64,000 nucleotides of DNA from Eulemur rufifrons (lineage: Eukaryota > Chordata > Mammalia > Primates > Lemuridae), in contig NC_091006.1 in NCBI RefSeq assembly GCF_041146395.1, positions 9,802,001 through 9,866,000 on the forward strand, given 5' to 3'. This document shows positions 12,501-22,832 of this stretch, one piece after another. Made by a program: the position numbers and the translations under genes. Under the pieces are notes generated by a model that saw only the letters and a program-made list of their open reading frames with translations, searched no databases and had not been told where the DNA came from. The stretch's first letter is position 1, and each line of letters starts with the position of its first letter.

Positions 12501-15500
12501 GCCAGAGTCCCTGCGGACAAAGGTCCACTCCCCACTCCCGCCGTGTGGAGTGTACTTTCGTGCACTTTTGCTTCCTCTCGGCTTACAATAAAGTCTTTTT
12601 TCTACCTTCACGTTTTTGGTCCTTTTTCTACTCTTGCTTTGTAGCCCACTGTCATTCTTTGTGGCAGAGAGATAAGGACCGAGGGATTGGGGCAGAGCCC
12701 GTGACAGTAGGCCTTCCATTCAACACGACTTGTCCCAAAAAGTTATGTTACGTGTGCATCAAATACTTCCTTAGCCTTCTCTGTTCTGGTTGATGCTGGG
12801 GTCACAGCCAGGGACATGTGGGAATAAAAGATGTCTGACCAGCCTGGGGGGCCAGGTGGATCTTCCTGGAGGAAGGGACATCTCAGCTGGGACTTGTAGG
12901 ATGAGTAGGAGTTTGCCAGGTGAAGAGCAGGGGGGAAAGTGTTCCTACAGAGGGGCCAACCAGAGTAAACACCAGGCGCCAATTCACTGAGCATTCTCTA
13001 TGTACCAGACACTGGGTCATTTCCCAGCAACCTGAGAACACAGATGCTCTGAGCACCAGCCCCATCGCACAGGTGGGGGAACTGAGGCTCAGAGAGGTGA
13101 CATCAGCAGCCTGTGGGCATACAGAGACAAAGGACTGAGCTGGGATTTTGCAAAACTCTCTATGATCCTGGAGCTTCTCTCCTTCCACGCTGCCTCTCTA
13201 GCCCGGCAACGTCTCCATGGTACAGTGCAAAGGCAGGGCACCGCCACTTGGAACCCCACTTCTGCACTGAGGGGTTTTTACTTCCCCCGGAGATCCTAAA
13301 GACTGCTGCGGTCCATCAGTCTGTATTTCTGTGATTTGAAGGCTGATCCCCCCACACCTTTGCCTATGCCATTCTCAGCCCGAGTGCCCTTTCCAAAGAG
13401 AGACGTGGCAGGAACTTGTGCTCGCCAGCGTGGCAGCAGGCTCTGGAGCCAGAACTCCCTGCATCGCATCCTGCACCCTCACTGATGCCGAATGTGAGTC
13501 CTTGCAAAAGTGACTTCCCTTCCTGGCGCCTCAGTTTCCTCATCTGTGCGATGGGCTCATAGCAGAACCTATCTCATGGGGTTATTGTGAGGAGTACATG
13601 AGTTGATCGTGTCAAATGCCTACAACAGTGCCTGCCTGCCATGGAGTAAGTAAATGGTAGCCCTGTTAGTTTCAAGGGGCTTGATCTCTTTGAGCCTTCA
13701 TTTTCCCATCAAAATAGGGATGATAATGATGCTAATTACCTCAAGGGATTGTTGTAAGGATTAAATGAGTAAAACCAGTGGCTTTCGTAAGGAATGCAGA
13801 GCACATCATGCTTGGAGTAGTAACCGTTATCTTAGTAACATAGTTACTCCTAGTAATAATATACATGGAGTTATAACTATTATTACTAGTAACATAGTTA
13901 TGAGTAACACAGTCTGATGTTTTCCATAATATTTCTTTTCATGTTTTCAATGCCGATCACAACCTACTAAGTGATTTCACCACCCACACCTGGGTCTCAC
14001 TTGGAGTAAAATAAGCTCTGAGTTAACACATGAGTTTAGGATGGTGTTCGGGTCGTGGTAAGAGGCCCGTCCAGGTGGCTGTTACATGGGTTCTTGTTTC
14101 TACAGCTGGTGGCTCCTTCTCCTCCTTCAACGTTTAGCTCAGGCACCTCCACCTCCAGGAAGCCTTCGGGGAGCTCCTTGGTTGTGGTAAAGTTCTTTTT
14201 ACGTATCACATTGCACTGAAATAAAAAAATCAGCTCTGAGTGGAGGCTCCCAGGACACACTATAACATCAGACTGCCTGAGTTCGAATCCCGGATGTGCC
14301 CCTCTCTGAGCATGAGGCCTGGCCCTCATCACCCCCAGACCTCAGAGCCTTTCACCTGAAAAATGTGGAGGGAAATTGTGGGCCACTTGGGTCGCCTCCT
14401 CACTGGGCTCCCAGTGTCCACTCCTGCACTCTTAAAGTCAATTTCTCGCATGGTGGCTGGAGACATCCTGTTCACACCTAAGCCAGCTCATATCCTTCCT
14501 CTGCTCAGTGGCTCCCACCTCACTCAAAGTCAAAGTCAGAGTCCTCACCCTGGCCCAGGAGGTCCTGCATGATCTGCCCTCATTGCCTCCCTGACCTCTT
14601 CTCCCGCCTCTCTCCACCTTTCCCTCCTCTCTGTGCACACCTTGGCTCACACCCATCTCGGGGCCTTTGCACTTGCTGTTCCCTCTGCCTGGAAAACTCT
14701 TTCCCCAGGCATCCACATGGCTCCTTCCTCACCTCCTCCAGGACTCTGCTCATTCGTCACCTCCTGAAAGAGGCCCTCCTTGACCCACCTTCCCTACAAT
14801 GGGCTTGCCCCACCTCCAGTCCAGCCTGCAGCCCTCTGCAGTTTTCCTCCCAGCTCTTACCACCACATTCATTCCTCTGTTTGTTGACTGTCTCCCTACT
14901 CGATGGTCAGTTCCGCGAGGGCAGGGACTGCATCTGTTTAATCACCGCTGAGACCCAGTGTCCTAGATTTGGTTCACCCAGAAGCAGATCCAGAGGCGAG
15001 AATTCAAAGGCAGGTTATCTGGGAGGTGCAGAGAACTGGGGTGTGGGGAAGCGAGGCAGAGATGGCATCGTGGAGGCCTGCACCTGTGGGTGCTCATTCC
15101 CCAACACTTCTGGCCTGCTGCCTCCCTGGCAAGGGACGCTGGCAACCAGTAAAGGCCCTCAGGCAACGGGACACAGGCGCTGGCAGTTGGAAGTGGTAAC
15201 GGGGAAGGGTCGGAGTGGGCCGCCAACGGTTCTGCTCCACCCACAGTCTAGAGCAGCCCTGGGCACAGACCAGCCTCTCCAAACACATTCCTTGGTGAAT
15301 GAATGGACAAACGAATGGATGAATGAATGGCTGCGTGGTGGACAGAAGAAATGCCCAGCTTCTCTGAGTGGTCCCCACCCACGTGGCCTTGCTCCCTGTT
15401 GTTGCAGACAGCTTCGAGTCAGTGCTGCTGCTGACATTCCCAGAAATTATTCAGGGCGTCATCCAGAGTGACCTCAACTACTCGGTGATCTTGGAGTGGG

Positions 15501-17520
15501 TGACAACAATGAACCCCGAGCCCGTGCCGAGCTGGACCCTCAATGGGAAGATCTGTGGGACCGGGGAGAAGCTGTTCATCCGCCGGTTGTCCCGGGAGCA
15601 GCTGGGCAGCTACGTGTGCACGGCCACGAGCAGCGAGGAGCAGCTGTCCTCCCAGCCCGTGACTGTCCTGCTGCCACGTGAGTCCCCCACCCACCCAAGA
15701 CCCCTGCACCCTCACTGGCCTGTGGCAGCCTTCCTGATTCTACTGAGCCACCTTCTGCGAGCAGTCCCCTCTCAGACTCTTTATAGTCAAAATGTCGTTC
15801 CGTTCTTCCATCCACCTGGCGGGTTGTGGATTAGTAGCCTACTTTCAGATGACAAGCTGCAGCTGACAGAGGTTAACTGTACAAAGCCCAGCTAAGGATC
15901 TGGACCAGGTGACCTGGGTCCCAGCTCCAAGCATTTGCTGTCTGCGTGAACATGGGAAGCCCCTTCGCCTCTCTGAGTCCCGGCACGTGCCTGCCAAAAA
16001 CACAACTCATAGCACAAGGAGTGGCTCAGAGCACGGGCTTTGGAATTTCAATTCTGGCTCCACCACTTCCTGGCTGTGTGACTTTGGGCCATTGCCTTGA
16101 CTTCTCTGTGCCTCAATTTCCTCATCTACAACATTGGGAAAATAATAGTGCCCCCCGCAAAGCACAGGTAAGAGCATTCAATGAGATAAACAGGCGAACA
16201 GCTTAAAATAATAATGCCTAGCACTATGAAACACTAGCGTGTGCTCAATAAGCGTGAGTTAGTACCATTGTTACAATTAGGGTTATCATTATTGTCATCA
16301 ATGTTGGAACTATTAGCATATGCAATAGCGTGTGTGGGCCCCCGGCAGCCATAACGAGAACAGCAGGCCGTTGGGATCAGAGAGGTGGTTTGGGAGCTGG
16401 TTGAAATTGGGTTTAGTTCCCGTTCCTGTGCCTTCCTGGCTGGGTGACTTAGGGCAAGTGATTTCCCCTCTCTGAGCCTCAGTTACCTCCTGTGTGTGAT
16501 GGGATGAGCCTATATGCCTTTGCAGGGTTGTTATAAGGAACAGAAACGACAGGGGACTGAGGCCAGTGGAACCCCTGTCAGAGAGGAGGTGCACTGGAGA
16601 GCAGCCATTATCATGAATATTGTTTTTAGTGTTTTATTCGTGGAGGACAAATGGCTTGGGGTGAACTAGAAGAATACAGAGGAGCTGACCAGTCGGGAAG
16701 GGAGGGAGGGCATTTGGGACAGCAAGGGACACCTAAGCCAGGTCCAGAGCTGGATGGGCATGGAAAGGGTGGGATGATGGAAAGCTTGGCCAGGCCAGGT
16801 CCCAGAGAACCCAGAGAGCCACCTCATCTCCCCAGCCAGGGTCCCAGGGGAGCTGCAGGATTTGGTGTTGGGTTGGTTCACTGGGAGAAAAAAGTTTACA
16901 TCTTACAGCACCTGGTGACCCTGATATAGTCATTGAGAATGATGATACTTCCAAGACCCCCTTTATTCATTCATCAGCTGGTCAGGACATGGTTACTGAG
17001 CACCTACTGTGTGTCCAGCCCATGTTGGGCTGTGCTGGCCAGGTGGCAGGGTCTGAAGGCCAAGGTTATGGACCAGCTTCTGCCCCGGGGTGCTGAGGAG
17101 CTACAGCAGGGTTCTGAGCAGGAAAGAAACAGGGTCAAGTGTGAGCTTTGGAAAGCCCCTTCTGGCTTCCATGCAGTGGGATACGTGTGTGGGCCAGACT
17201 GGGGCAGGAGGGTGGGGGGAGGCTGGGGGGAGCCTGGGGCGGAGGGCTGGAGGGTGGGGAGGAGGGGATGAAGAGACACACTCAGGAGGTGGAATGGCCA
17301 GAGTGGGGGTGCAGAGGAAGGGAAAAAGGGTGATGCCTCCAATCTTGCCCCTCTTTGGTCCCCAGAAACCGTCGTGGATCCCACAGACATCGTGGAGCCC
17401 ATCGAGCCAGACCCCACTCTCTCCCTGTCAGGAGGGCCTGCCATCGCCCCCCTCGTGGCTGGAATTCTGGGAGGCCTGGTCTTGATGGGGGCCGTGGGCT
17501 CATTGCTCATCAAACACTAG
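920..17520 (+). CDS. IGSF23: IGSF23 gene (CEACAM-like membrane protein), exons 920-983, 9519-9860, 15408-15677, 17366-17520
   Basis: Four exons join with consistent phase-1 junctions into a 276-codon open frame. Exon 1 is a 64-nt CEACAM-type signal exon. Exon 2 (residues about 22-135) is a CEACAM N-type V domain with the [22 protein letters not shown] and EQIHV landmarks, and like other CEACAM N domains it lacks the B/F cysteine pair. Exon 3 (about 136-225) is the Ig domain that identifies IGSF23; its [11 protein letters not shown] and EKLFIRRLS segments closely match the human protein as I recall it. Exon 4 gives a stalk, a membrane helix (about 251-273) and a tail of only about three residues before TAG. 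The likely role is surface adhesion or recognition; no enzyme or signalling motif is seen. An alternative is that exons 1-2 belong to a neighbouring CEACAM gene or pseudogene, but in-frame splicing into exon 3 argues for one gene. Confidence 0.8.
2203..2511 (-). repeat. Alu SINE (antisense)
   Basis: A poly-T run followed by 'gagacagagtcttgctctgt' and ending in 'gtgagccactgtgcccagc' marks a complete dimeric Alu in reverse orientation. It lacks the full lemur-type mid-element insertion and is fairly diverged, so it is one of the older copies. Confidence 0.85.
2905..3480 (+). repeat. L1 3'-end fragment
   Basis: The stretch contains 'aaacattatgctaaggaaaagaagccaggcacaaaagatcatatattgtaaggttccatttacatgaaatgttcag' style sequence and 'tggttgcacaactctg', typical of old L1M 3' untranslated regions. 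A related A/T-rich tail ('atacatcaataaagctgt') lies near 3640-3660. Confidence 0.7.
4250..5030 (-). repeat. Antisense L2 LINE fossil
   Basis: The order is 'tttattcaacaaacactcc', a 'gggggacacagcagtgac' block, then 'gccgagaggaacagcattctc ... gggagccagagcaactgcaaggaggtcag' and 'gagccattgaaggtttatgagcaggggag'. This is L2 3' sequence read backwards. Open frames here are incidental. Confidence 0.6.
5605..5770 (-). mobile_element. MER5A-like hAT-Charlie element (antisense)
   Basis: The element begins 'cagggcttctcaacatcag' and ends 'cagttgagaatcattg', giving imperfect inverted ends. The interior 'cccagacattgccaatgtcccctgg' is diagnostic for MER5A. It is non-autonomous and decayed. Confidence 0.8.
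5829..6152 (-). repeat. Lemur-type Alu (antisense, head truncated)
   Basis: A poly-T tract is followed by the lemur-type segments 'gtgccgtggcgtcagcctagc' and 'tctatatatatttttagctgtcc'. It stops at 'gtgctagga', so the conserved promoter-bearing Alu head is missing. Confidence 0.9.
6515..6554. repeat. (CA)n microsatellite
   Basis: About 20 uninterrupted CA units within IGSF23 intron 1. Confidence 0.95.
6600..7420 (-). repeat. Antisense L1 3'-end fossil
   Basis: The sequence contains 'gtgagagttcctgttgccctcag', 'tcaatctgataggtgaaaag' and 'ttgatttacatttctctatgag'. These are familiar reverse-strand L1M 3' sequences in primate DNA. No intact open frame of L1 is present. Confidence 0.65.
7657..7991 (+). 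repeat. Lemur-type Alu with exact target duplication
   Basis: A full-length element from 'ggccgggcgcggtggctcacgcc' to a 20-odd A tail. It is flanked by an exact duplication 'aaacaaacgtggca' at 7643-7656 and 7992-8005, so it is among the younger insertions in the window. Confidence 0.95.
8465..8640 (+). repeat. MIR SINE fossil
   Basis: It contains 'gtggctgagcattttgactgcctgggtg' and 'ctctgagcctcagtttcctcatctgtaaatgggg', the MIR core and 3' parts in sense orientation. Confidence 0.75.
9144..9315 (+). repeat. Monomeric Alu-like element (FLAM/AluJ fragment)
   Basis: It begins 'ggggccaggtgcagtggctcatacc', runs through 'gaggccaggaattcgagaccagcctggg' and jumps to 'cctcagcctgggtgacagagcaagaccctgtctcc' plus an A tail. 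It is an old or internally deleted Alu lying 200 bases upstream of IGSF23 exon 2. Confidence 0.8.
9519..9860 (+). CDS. IGSF23: IGSF23 exon 2, CEACAM N-type V domain
   Basis: The 342-nt exon is bounded by 'cctccaag' and 'gtgagtgg' and is open throughout. It finishes the signal peptide and encodes an N domain with GPAHTGRE, a [16 protein letters not shown]-strand region with one N-V-T glycosylation sequon, and EQIHVR at the end. The C-strand tryptophan usual in this family appears as Cys (TSCFRG). The open frame and good splice sites suggest it is functional. Confidence 0.75.
9985..10300 (+). repeat. Ancient repeat of the 'attggccaaagcaagtcacatgg' family
   Basis: It starts 'acagcaaccatttatttcactcac' and ends 'ctattggccaaagcaagtcacatggcc'. 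Related sequences occur at 17690-17820, 21450-21770 and 27890-28180, all in this orientation. It is a dispersed repeat, probably LTR- or MER-type; I cannot name the subfamily with confidence. Confidence 0.55.
10570..10960 (-). repeat. LTR-like ancient repeat
   Basis: It contains 'cacagttctggaggctggagtccgagatcaaagtgctggcagg', 'cctggcgtctctcc' and 'atatgaactttggggattcaatacagtcc'. These phrases belong to a common mammalian repeat of MaLR/ERV-L style. The subfamily is not resolved. Confidence 0.5.
11690..12480 (-). repeat. Antisense L2 LINE fossil
   Basis: The series is 'cagcacctaccctgtgcctggcccagtgctgggcag', then 'ggagacagactcatcccc', then 'ggtgttccaggcagccggaacagcatgggcaagg', then 'gggactttgagcc'. 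This is the L2 3' region in reverse. A related antisense L2 piece follows at about 12820-12990. Confidence 0.6.
13490..13830 (+). repeat. MIR SINE fossils
   Basis: Two adjacent MIR-like 3' parts: 'cctcagtttcctcatctgtgcgatggg' near 13530 and 'gagccttcattttcccatcaaaatagggatgataatgatgctaattacctcaagggattgttgtaagg' near 13693. Confidence 0.65.
14620..14960 (+). repeat. L2 LINE 3' end
   Basis: Classic L2 phrases occur in order: 'ggggcctttgcacttgctgttccctctgcctgg', 'tcacctcctgaaagaggccctccttgaccc', 'gatggtcagttccgcgagggcagggactgc'. The long open frame across this stretch is not a gene. Confidence 0.8.
15408..15677 (+). CDS. IGSF23: IGSF23 exon 3, second Ig domain
   Basis: The 270-nt exon has acceptor 'ttgttgcag' and donor 'gtgagtcc'. 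It encodes an Ig domain with [11 protein letters not shown] (C strand), [18 protein letters not shown] (E-F strands) and a terminal VTVLLP. The usual B-strand Cys is absent (SVILEW), while an extra Cys sits in GKICGTG. An N-Y-S sequon is present. This is the exon most clearly matching human IGSF23. Confidence 0.88.
16010..16260 (+). repeat. MIR SINE
   Basis: It reads 'agagcacgggctttggaatttcaattctggctccaccacttcctggctgtgtgactttgggcc' followed by 'cctcaatttcctcatctac', a nearly complete sense MIR in IGSF23 intron 3. Confidence 0.85.
16360..16560 (+). repeat. MIR SINE fossil
   Basis: The 'gtgccttcctggctgggtgacttagggcaagtgatttcccctctctgagcctcagttacctcc' stretch is the MIR core and 3' end. Confidence 0.75.
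16960..17330 (-). repeat. Antisense L2 fossil next to IGSF23 exon 4
   Basis: It contains 'tttattcattcatcagctgg', 'gagcacctactgtgtgtccagcc', 'gggttctgagcaggaaagaaacagggtcaagtgtgag' and a G-rich 'ggtggggggaggctggggggagcc' part. It ends just upstream of the exon 4 acceptor. Confidence 0.55.
17366..17520 (+). CDS. IGSF23: IGSF23 exon 4, stalk, transmembrane helix and stop
   Basis: After the acceptor 'tccccag', the frame encodes the acidic stalk [16 protein letters not shown], then a membrane helix [20 protein letters not shown], then IKH and TAG at 17518-17520. The stalk matches human [11 protein letters not shown]. From memory the human protein continues with a longer charged tail from another exon. 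Here the stop precedes a weak 'ag|gtacct' donor-like site. Confidence 0.8.
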
Positions 17521-17689
17521 AGGTACCTCCCGCCTGCCCCTCGCCCCGTCCACAGGCAGCACCCACTCGACCCCCACGAGGCACAGAGCTCGCTCTGCAT
17601 GGAGACGGAGACCCATCCACCAGCCCCATCAGAGAGGGCCTCTCCTGCATGTCACCTCTAATCCTCCAGCAGGGTGACCCCAGCTTGTT

Positions 17690-17820
17690 CACGTGGCGAA
17701 GGCAGGATCTCCAAGTGAGAGCCCAAGCCACAAGGCCCCTAAGGCCCAAGCACAGAATTGACATCATCACTTCCTCCACATTCTATTGGCCAAAGCAAGT
17801 CACATGGCTGGCCTAGATTC
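17690..17820 (+). repeat. Ancient repeat fragment, 'attggccaaagcaagtcacatgg' family
   Basis: A short copy ends 'ttctattggccaaagcaagtcacatggctgg', nearly identical to the end of the copy at 9985-10300. It lies within the probable IGSF23 3' untranslated region. Confidence 0.55.
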
Positions 17821-19078
17821 AAGGAGCGAGGAAATTGACGACCCCACCCCTTGCTGAGAGGGAAAGACTCTGCGCCCGCTTTTGCAATCCACCACCAAAG
17901 GCAGGAATGCGCAGCTGCCCCTCGCAGCCTCCCAGCCTCCCGCCCTGGCAATCCTCTTCTCCCCGAACGTGGAATTCGTAGTTCTCTCTCTCTCTCTGCA
18001 GATGAGAACTCAACGCTTCTCCGTCTATCTGGAGAAAAACACCATCCCATAGCTTCCAAGTCCACAGCACCTGTGTTCAAGGGCACAGCCCAACTAGACT
18101 CCTGTTTCTGAAATGCCTGAAGAAAGTATCCAATGGACTCGCTTGGTGCCATCCTTGGTCCCATCACTGTGGCCGGGAGTGGGACAGGGACACGTCGTGC
18201 GAGCAGAGCTCCGGGGGCTCAGCCCTGTCTGTAGGGGGCTCAGTGCTCAGAAAACACGGGGGAGGCTTTGCCCTGTAAGCAGGCAGACCCCAAAGTATGT
18301 CTTCTACACACACAGCTTATTTTTGCTCCTTTTCAAAAGGAAAAAAGAAAAAGCTGCTGAATGATTTCTGATGGAGGCTCTCTTCGTGAGAAGTTGGGGA
18401 GGTAGCCCCCAGAAATCCGTGGCACGTTTGTAGATCAGATCAACCATCTGGTTTTGAGCTTCTCGAACACCCCATTCACTGGAGGTCCCTGAGAGATGGC
18501 AGGCACAGGGGACAGGAGTATGGATACAGCTCTTCTGTGGTTTTATGTCACATTGGAGAAACAGTCAGTGTGTCTGTGAACAACACAAAACCATCTGACG
18601 TGGCATTGTGGTTAGCACCGATAGCAGCTATGACGGTAGACCTGAGTTCAGATCGTGTCTTTCGAGGGCTCTCCACGTGCCGGCCACTGGCTATGCGCCT
18701 TCTGTGGTTCCTGTGTCATGTCCCCACTGCACGCACTGAGGAGAGGAGAATGCGCCCCCATTCTACAGACAAAGCAGGTGAGGCCTGGAGAGCAGTTAAG
18801 TGACTTGCCCAGGGTCACACAGATAGAGCATGCTGGAGCTGGTGTCCAAGCCAGGCCATCTGGCTCTGAAATCCCCTTTCCAATCATCCCACTACCCTGT
18901 TGCTCCTTCCCTGAAGCCGGATCCCCCTTCCCTTCCTCTGTGTCAGGTGGATGTCACTGTGCTCATGTGCATAGGATAAAGGTGAGGTTCAGAGAGGGGA
19001 AAAGACTTGCCCAAGATCACACAGTCACACATGATGCCAAATCAGGTCTGCCCGATTCCAAAGCCCATGCCCAGACCA

Positions 19079-19290
19079 GCGCTGTCCAATGGAACTCTCT
19101 GCAGTGATAGAAACATCCCGTGTCTCCGCTGTCCAATGCAATACTGTCCAAGACACGTGGCGGTTGAGCCCTTGGAATGTGGATAGTGACACTAACCAAC
19201 TGAATTTTTTATTTTATTTACTTTTAATTTTAATTTACATAGCCGCCTGTGGCTGATGGCTATTGTACTAGACAGCATAACTCCAAATCC
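19079..19290 (+). repeat. Short DNA-transposon-like repeat ('gctgtccaat ... gacagc')
   Basis: The element begins 'gcgctgtccaatggaactctctgcagtgat', passes a T/A-rich centre and ends 'gctattgtactagacagc'. The ends are imperfect inverted repeats, as in small MER elements. Similar sequences occur at 37005-37640 (split by an Alu) and 47830-47975. Confidence 0.6.
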
Positions 19291-19317
19291 TAATTGTTAA
19301 AATAAATAAATCCCCCA

Positions 19318-19640
<323 letters not shown>

Positions 19641-20249
19641 AAATAAATAAATAAATCCCCAGCACCCGTATGTGTAGAATGCTGATTCTTGATTCTGGCC
19701 ATTCGAATGGGGGGCCTTGCTTTGGTCTGTTGGAGGGTCTAGACCTGTTCAAAAGCCCCTGACAGCTCTGCAGTTCCTTTCCCAGCCCAGGCGTCCTCCC
19801 ACACGCTTCCCTCATCCCACAACTGTCAAAGAAGTTAGTCATTTCCTTCCTGGGTGGTGACTGGTTTCTGCACCTCTGAGCCTGTCTGGGTCTCAAGAGG
19901 TCACACGGCAGCCACCACCTCATCCACCAGCCAGCATCCAGCTGTTCTCTGACCGAGGCCACAGCTGAGAATCGTGAATGAGATTCTAAAACTGGGGAAA
20001 CTCAAAGCTCAAAAATGGAAGCTGAGTCACAAACCCTTCTCCAAGCAGGAGTTTAATGGGAATAACCCAACCCAAACTCCTTGCACTTGCTCAGTCAGAA
20101 AATCAGGGCTAAGCACCCCAATCCCCGAGAGGAAGGTCAATGATCATCTTGCTGCAGAATGGCCAGACCTGGCCAGCAGCAGTAGAGATTGCCCTCGGGA
20201 CCTCAGCCTTTTATTCTCTCCTCCCTCCATAGCAGCAGAATCCTTGATG

Positions 20250-20600
20250 TTTAGCTAGGCACATGGTGTCCAAGAGGGGAGAAAACTATATTTTCCAGTT
20301 TCTCCTGACACTGGGCATGGCCATATGACTACATTCTGGTCAATAAGATGTGAGAAGTGTTATGTGTGACTTTCAGAACATGTCCTTAAAGGGAAGGGAC
20401 ACTGTTTTTTTATTTTTTTTCCTGTTGGCAGGAATGGGAATGTGATGGCTGGAACTAAGCAGCTATAATGCATCATGAGGTAAGTGTCACCTGTGGAGGA
20501 GGACAGAGTGCCATCTATTGATCTCAGCTTGTGCTGGCTTGCAAGAGCTGATTGTGCACATCTCTTCTGATCCCTACATTCAGTGATGACACACTGGTGG
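20250..20600 (+). repeat. Old interspersed repeat, family unresolved
   Basis: The stretch 'ccagtttctcctgacactgggcatggccatatgactacattctggtcaataagatgtgag' is typical of dispersed mammalian LTR/MER fossils. I cannot name it securely. Confidence 0.4.
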
Positions 20601-21449
20601 TTTGAGATCAACTGTGGTGGTGGTATTTACAACACAGAAATTGGAAAACACTACAAATCAGGAATTTTTTTTAATAGAGTAGGTTTATGAGCACACCACT
20701 GAAAAACTGGTGCCTGGAGACTCAGAAACCACCGAATTAATCCTATTCTAAATACCTCTGGATTTCTTTTACATGAAAGAAGAAACAAACTTCTATCTTA
20801 CTTGCAGCCACTGTTCCTTGCAGCCCAGTCTAATCCTAATGGATATATCTAACCCTGAGATTTAAGCCATAAGGTCAAAGATTTAAATGCCATTGGAAAA
20901 ACAAGGTTGGATAGTCTAGATTTGGGAAAAAAAAATTAGAGACCGAGAGGCCAGGGGAGAGCCTGTGGCCACACTGAGGTATGAATGGCTTGGGTCACAG
21001 TGAAAGTGTGAGCCAAGAACAAGCAAAATAACACCCCAAATCCCAAAAGGGGGGAAGAGTGTGACTTCCAGAAACATGATAGCATTGTTGAAAGTAAGAG
21101 ACATTAGATAAGAAAACTGAGAATCCCACACCTGTGCTAGTTATTTGGTGACTGTGTGGACATCACACATTTTACATCCAGGTAGAAGACAAAAACAAAG
21201 AGCTAGAACTTTCTTCTCTACCCAGGTATTCTATACCTCCCTGGCAGCCGTATTTGTCATGGTGTGCTGCTTAACCACAGGCACAAGCAAAAAAGGAAGA
21301 ATTGGCCCAACACTGGGTGGGGGAGGAGGGTGAGAGATACAGCATGGGGGGAGATAGGGCTAAGGAGACAACATTATCTTCAAGATTTGTCCCAAACTCA
21401 AAACCTGGTCCTTTCCCAGGATCCCCTGTCATACTGGAATGTGAGGTTG

Positions 21450-21770
21450 GCAGAGACCCAAAATCACAGTGACTTAAACAAGATATAAATTTGTTTCTTT
21501 CCCATGTAACATTCCGGATGGAAGCGGTTCAGGAGTGGGATGGAGGCTCTGCTCCATCAGGTCATCCAGGGACCCAGGCTCCTTTACCTTGTGGCTCTGC
21601 CCTCCCTGGGACACTACATGGTCAAGATGGTACCTCTGTTCCAGCCAGCAGGAAGAGGAAATGGTGAAGAAAGGCTTTCTGCTTCCTTTGAGGGTACAAC
21701 CCAGACATTGCTCACATCACTTCCGCTCATATTCCATTGGCCGGAACTTGGTCACATGGCCCCACGGGCC
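21450..21770 (+). repeat. Ancient repeat, 'attggccaaagcaagtcacatgg' family
   Basis: It contains 'caggctcctttaccttgtggctctgcc' and ends 'ttccattggccggaacttggtcacatggcc'. It is the same family as 9985-10300. A second partial unit starts with 'gtgataaatatccccaatatgtagcggctta' near 21880. Confidence 0.5.
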
Positions 21771-22104
21771 CTGCACGGTCTGCCTGCTCACCTCATCTTA
21801 CTTCTCTAGCCTCATCTTACTTCATGCTCCTCCTCTCCAGCCACACTGGCCTGTCCTAGTCAGGGTCGGCTAGCTGCTGTGATAAATATCCCCAATATGT
21901 AGCGGCTTAACCCAGTAAAAGGGTATTTCTCATTCATGTCATCGTCCAGTGCAGGTCATTGGGGAGACTCCGCCACTCACAGTCACTCAGGGACCCAGCT
22001 GCTTCTAACCTGTGCTCTACCCTCCTCTGGGTTGCAGAAGACCACACGTAATCATGAGAAATTCTGAGTAATATCATCCAGCTGAGTAACTAGAAACAGG
22101 GGGA

Positions 22105-22540
22105 AATGAGTTTCATGAACAGCTGTCTCCCTCATTCTTTTGTACTTATCCAGGTCTCTCCTGCCACTGGGCATTTACACATGCTGTTTCCTCCGCCAGA
22201 AATGCTTTATTCTCCTCTCTTCACCCCATTAATTCCTACTCATTTAAAAGTTCCATGCAAATTCACCAAGAGGTTGAAAAACAAAAGTCCCAGCTCCGTC
22301 ATTGCCTTCCTGGACTTCACCCCCCAGTTGCACATACTTAGGAAACATTTCTTTCTCAATACTTGTCCAAAGTTGCCGTTTTAGAAGTGTTCAAGTGACG
22401 TTTTGATAATGTCTGTCGCCTCCAAAAATGCTGAGGAGGAACCATGTCTGCCCTTTGCTTACCATTTCATTCCCGGCACCTACAACGGTGCCTGGCCGTC
22501 ACGGGCACTCAATAAACACTTGTTAAATGAATGAATAGTG
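22105..22540 (+). repeat. L2 LINE 3' end
   Basis: It includes 'tctcctgccactgggcatttacacatgctgtttcctccgcc' and finishes with 'ggcacctacaacggtgcctggccgtcacgggcactcaataaacacttgttaaatgaatgaa', the L2 terminal sequence. Confidence 0.8.
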
Positions 22541-22832
22541 AGTGAGCGAGTGTTGAATCCTTTTGGAGCCCCAGAAGTCCTGCACCAGGCTGTAAAATAC
22601 TAACCCACCCCTTTTCCATCCCCGTGGGATGAGCCATGACCTTGAAGGCAAGGGAAAGTGAATGAACAAGGAGCCAAATGCACAAGGGACTTCTAGCTAT
22701 AGCCTCTGGCCATAATTTCTCTCTTCCAGTCTTATTGTTCACATTCATTTTTGCTGGAGTAGACAAATATATTTTTTCTCAATTACCATTTTTAATAGAT
22801 TGGTAGTGGCTGCTTAAGAATGTTATGTTGGG

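Larger units (their letters stand above)
9861..15407 (+). other. IGSF23 intron 2
   Basis: The 5.5-kb intron holds old interspersed repeats, including the 'ttggccaaagcaagtcacatggc' family at 9985-10300, an LTR-like fossil near 10570-10960, antisense L2 at 11690-12480 and 12800-13130, MIR pieces at 13490-13820 and L2 at 14620-14960. I found no extra CEACAM A or B domain exon. Confidence 0.55.

Noticed and set aside
14569..15471. 300-residue + strand open frame
   Set aside because: It begins in L2 sequence, uses a non-ATG start, and runs through intron into the IGSF23 exon 3 acceptor in a different frame from the real exon.
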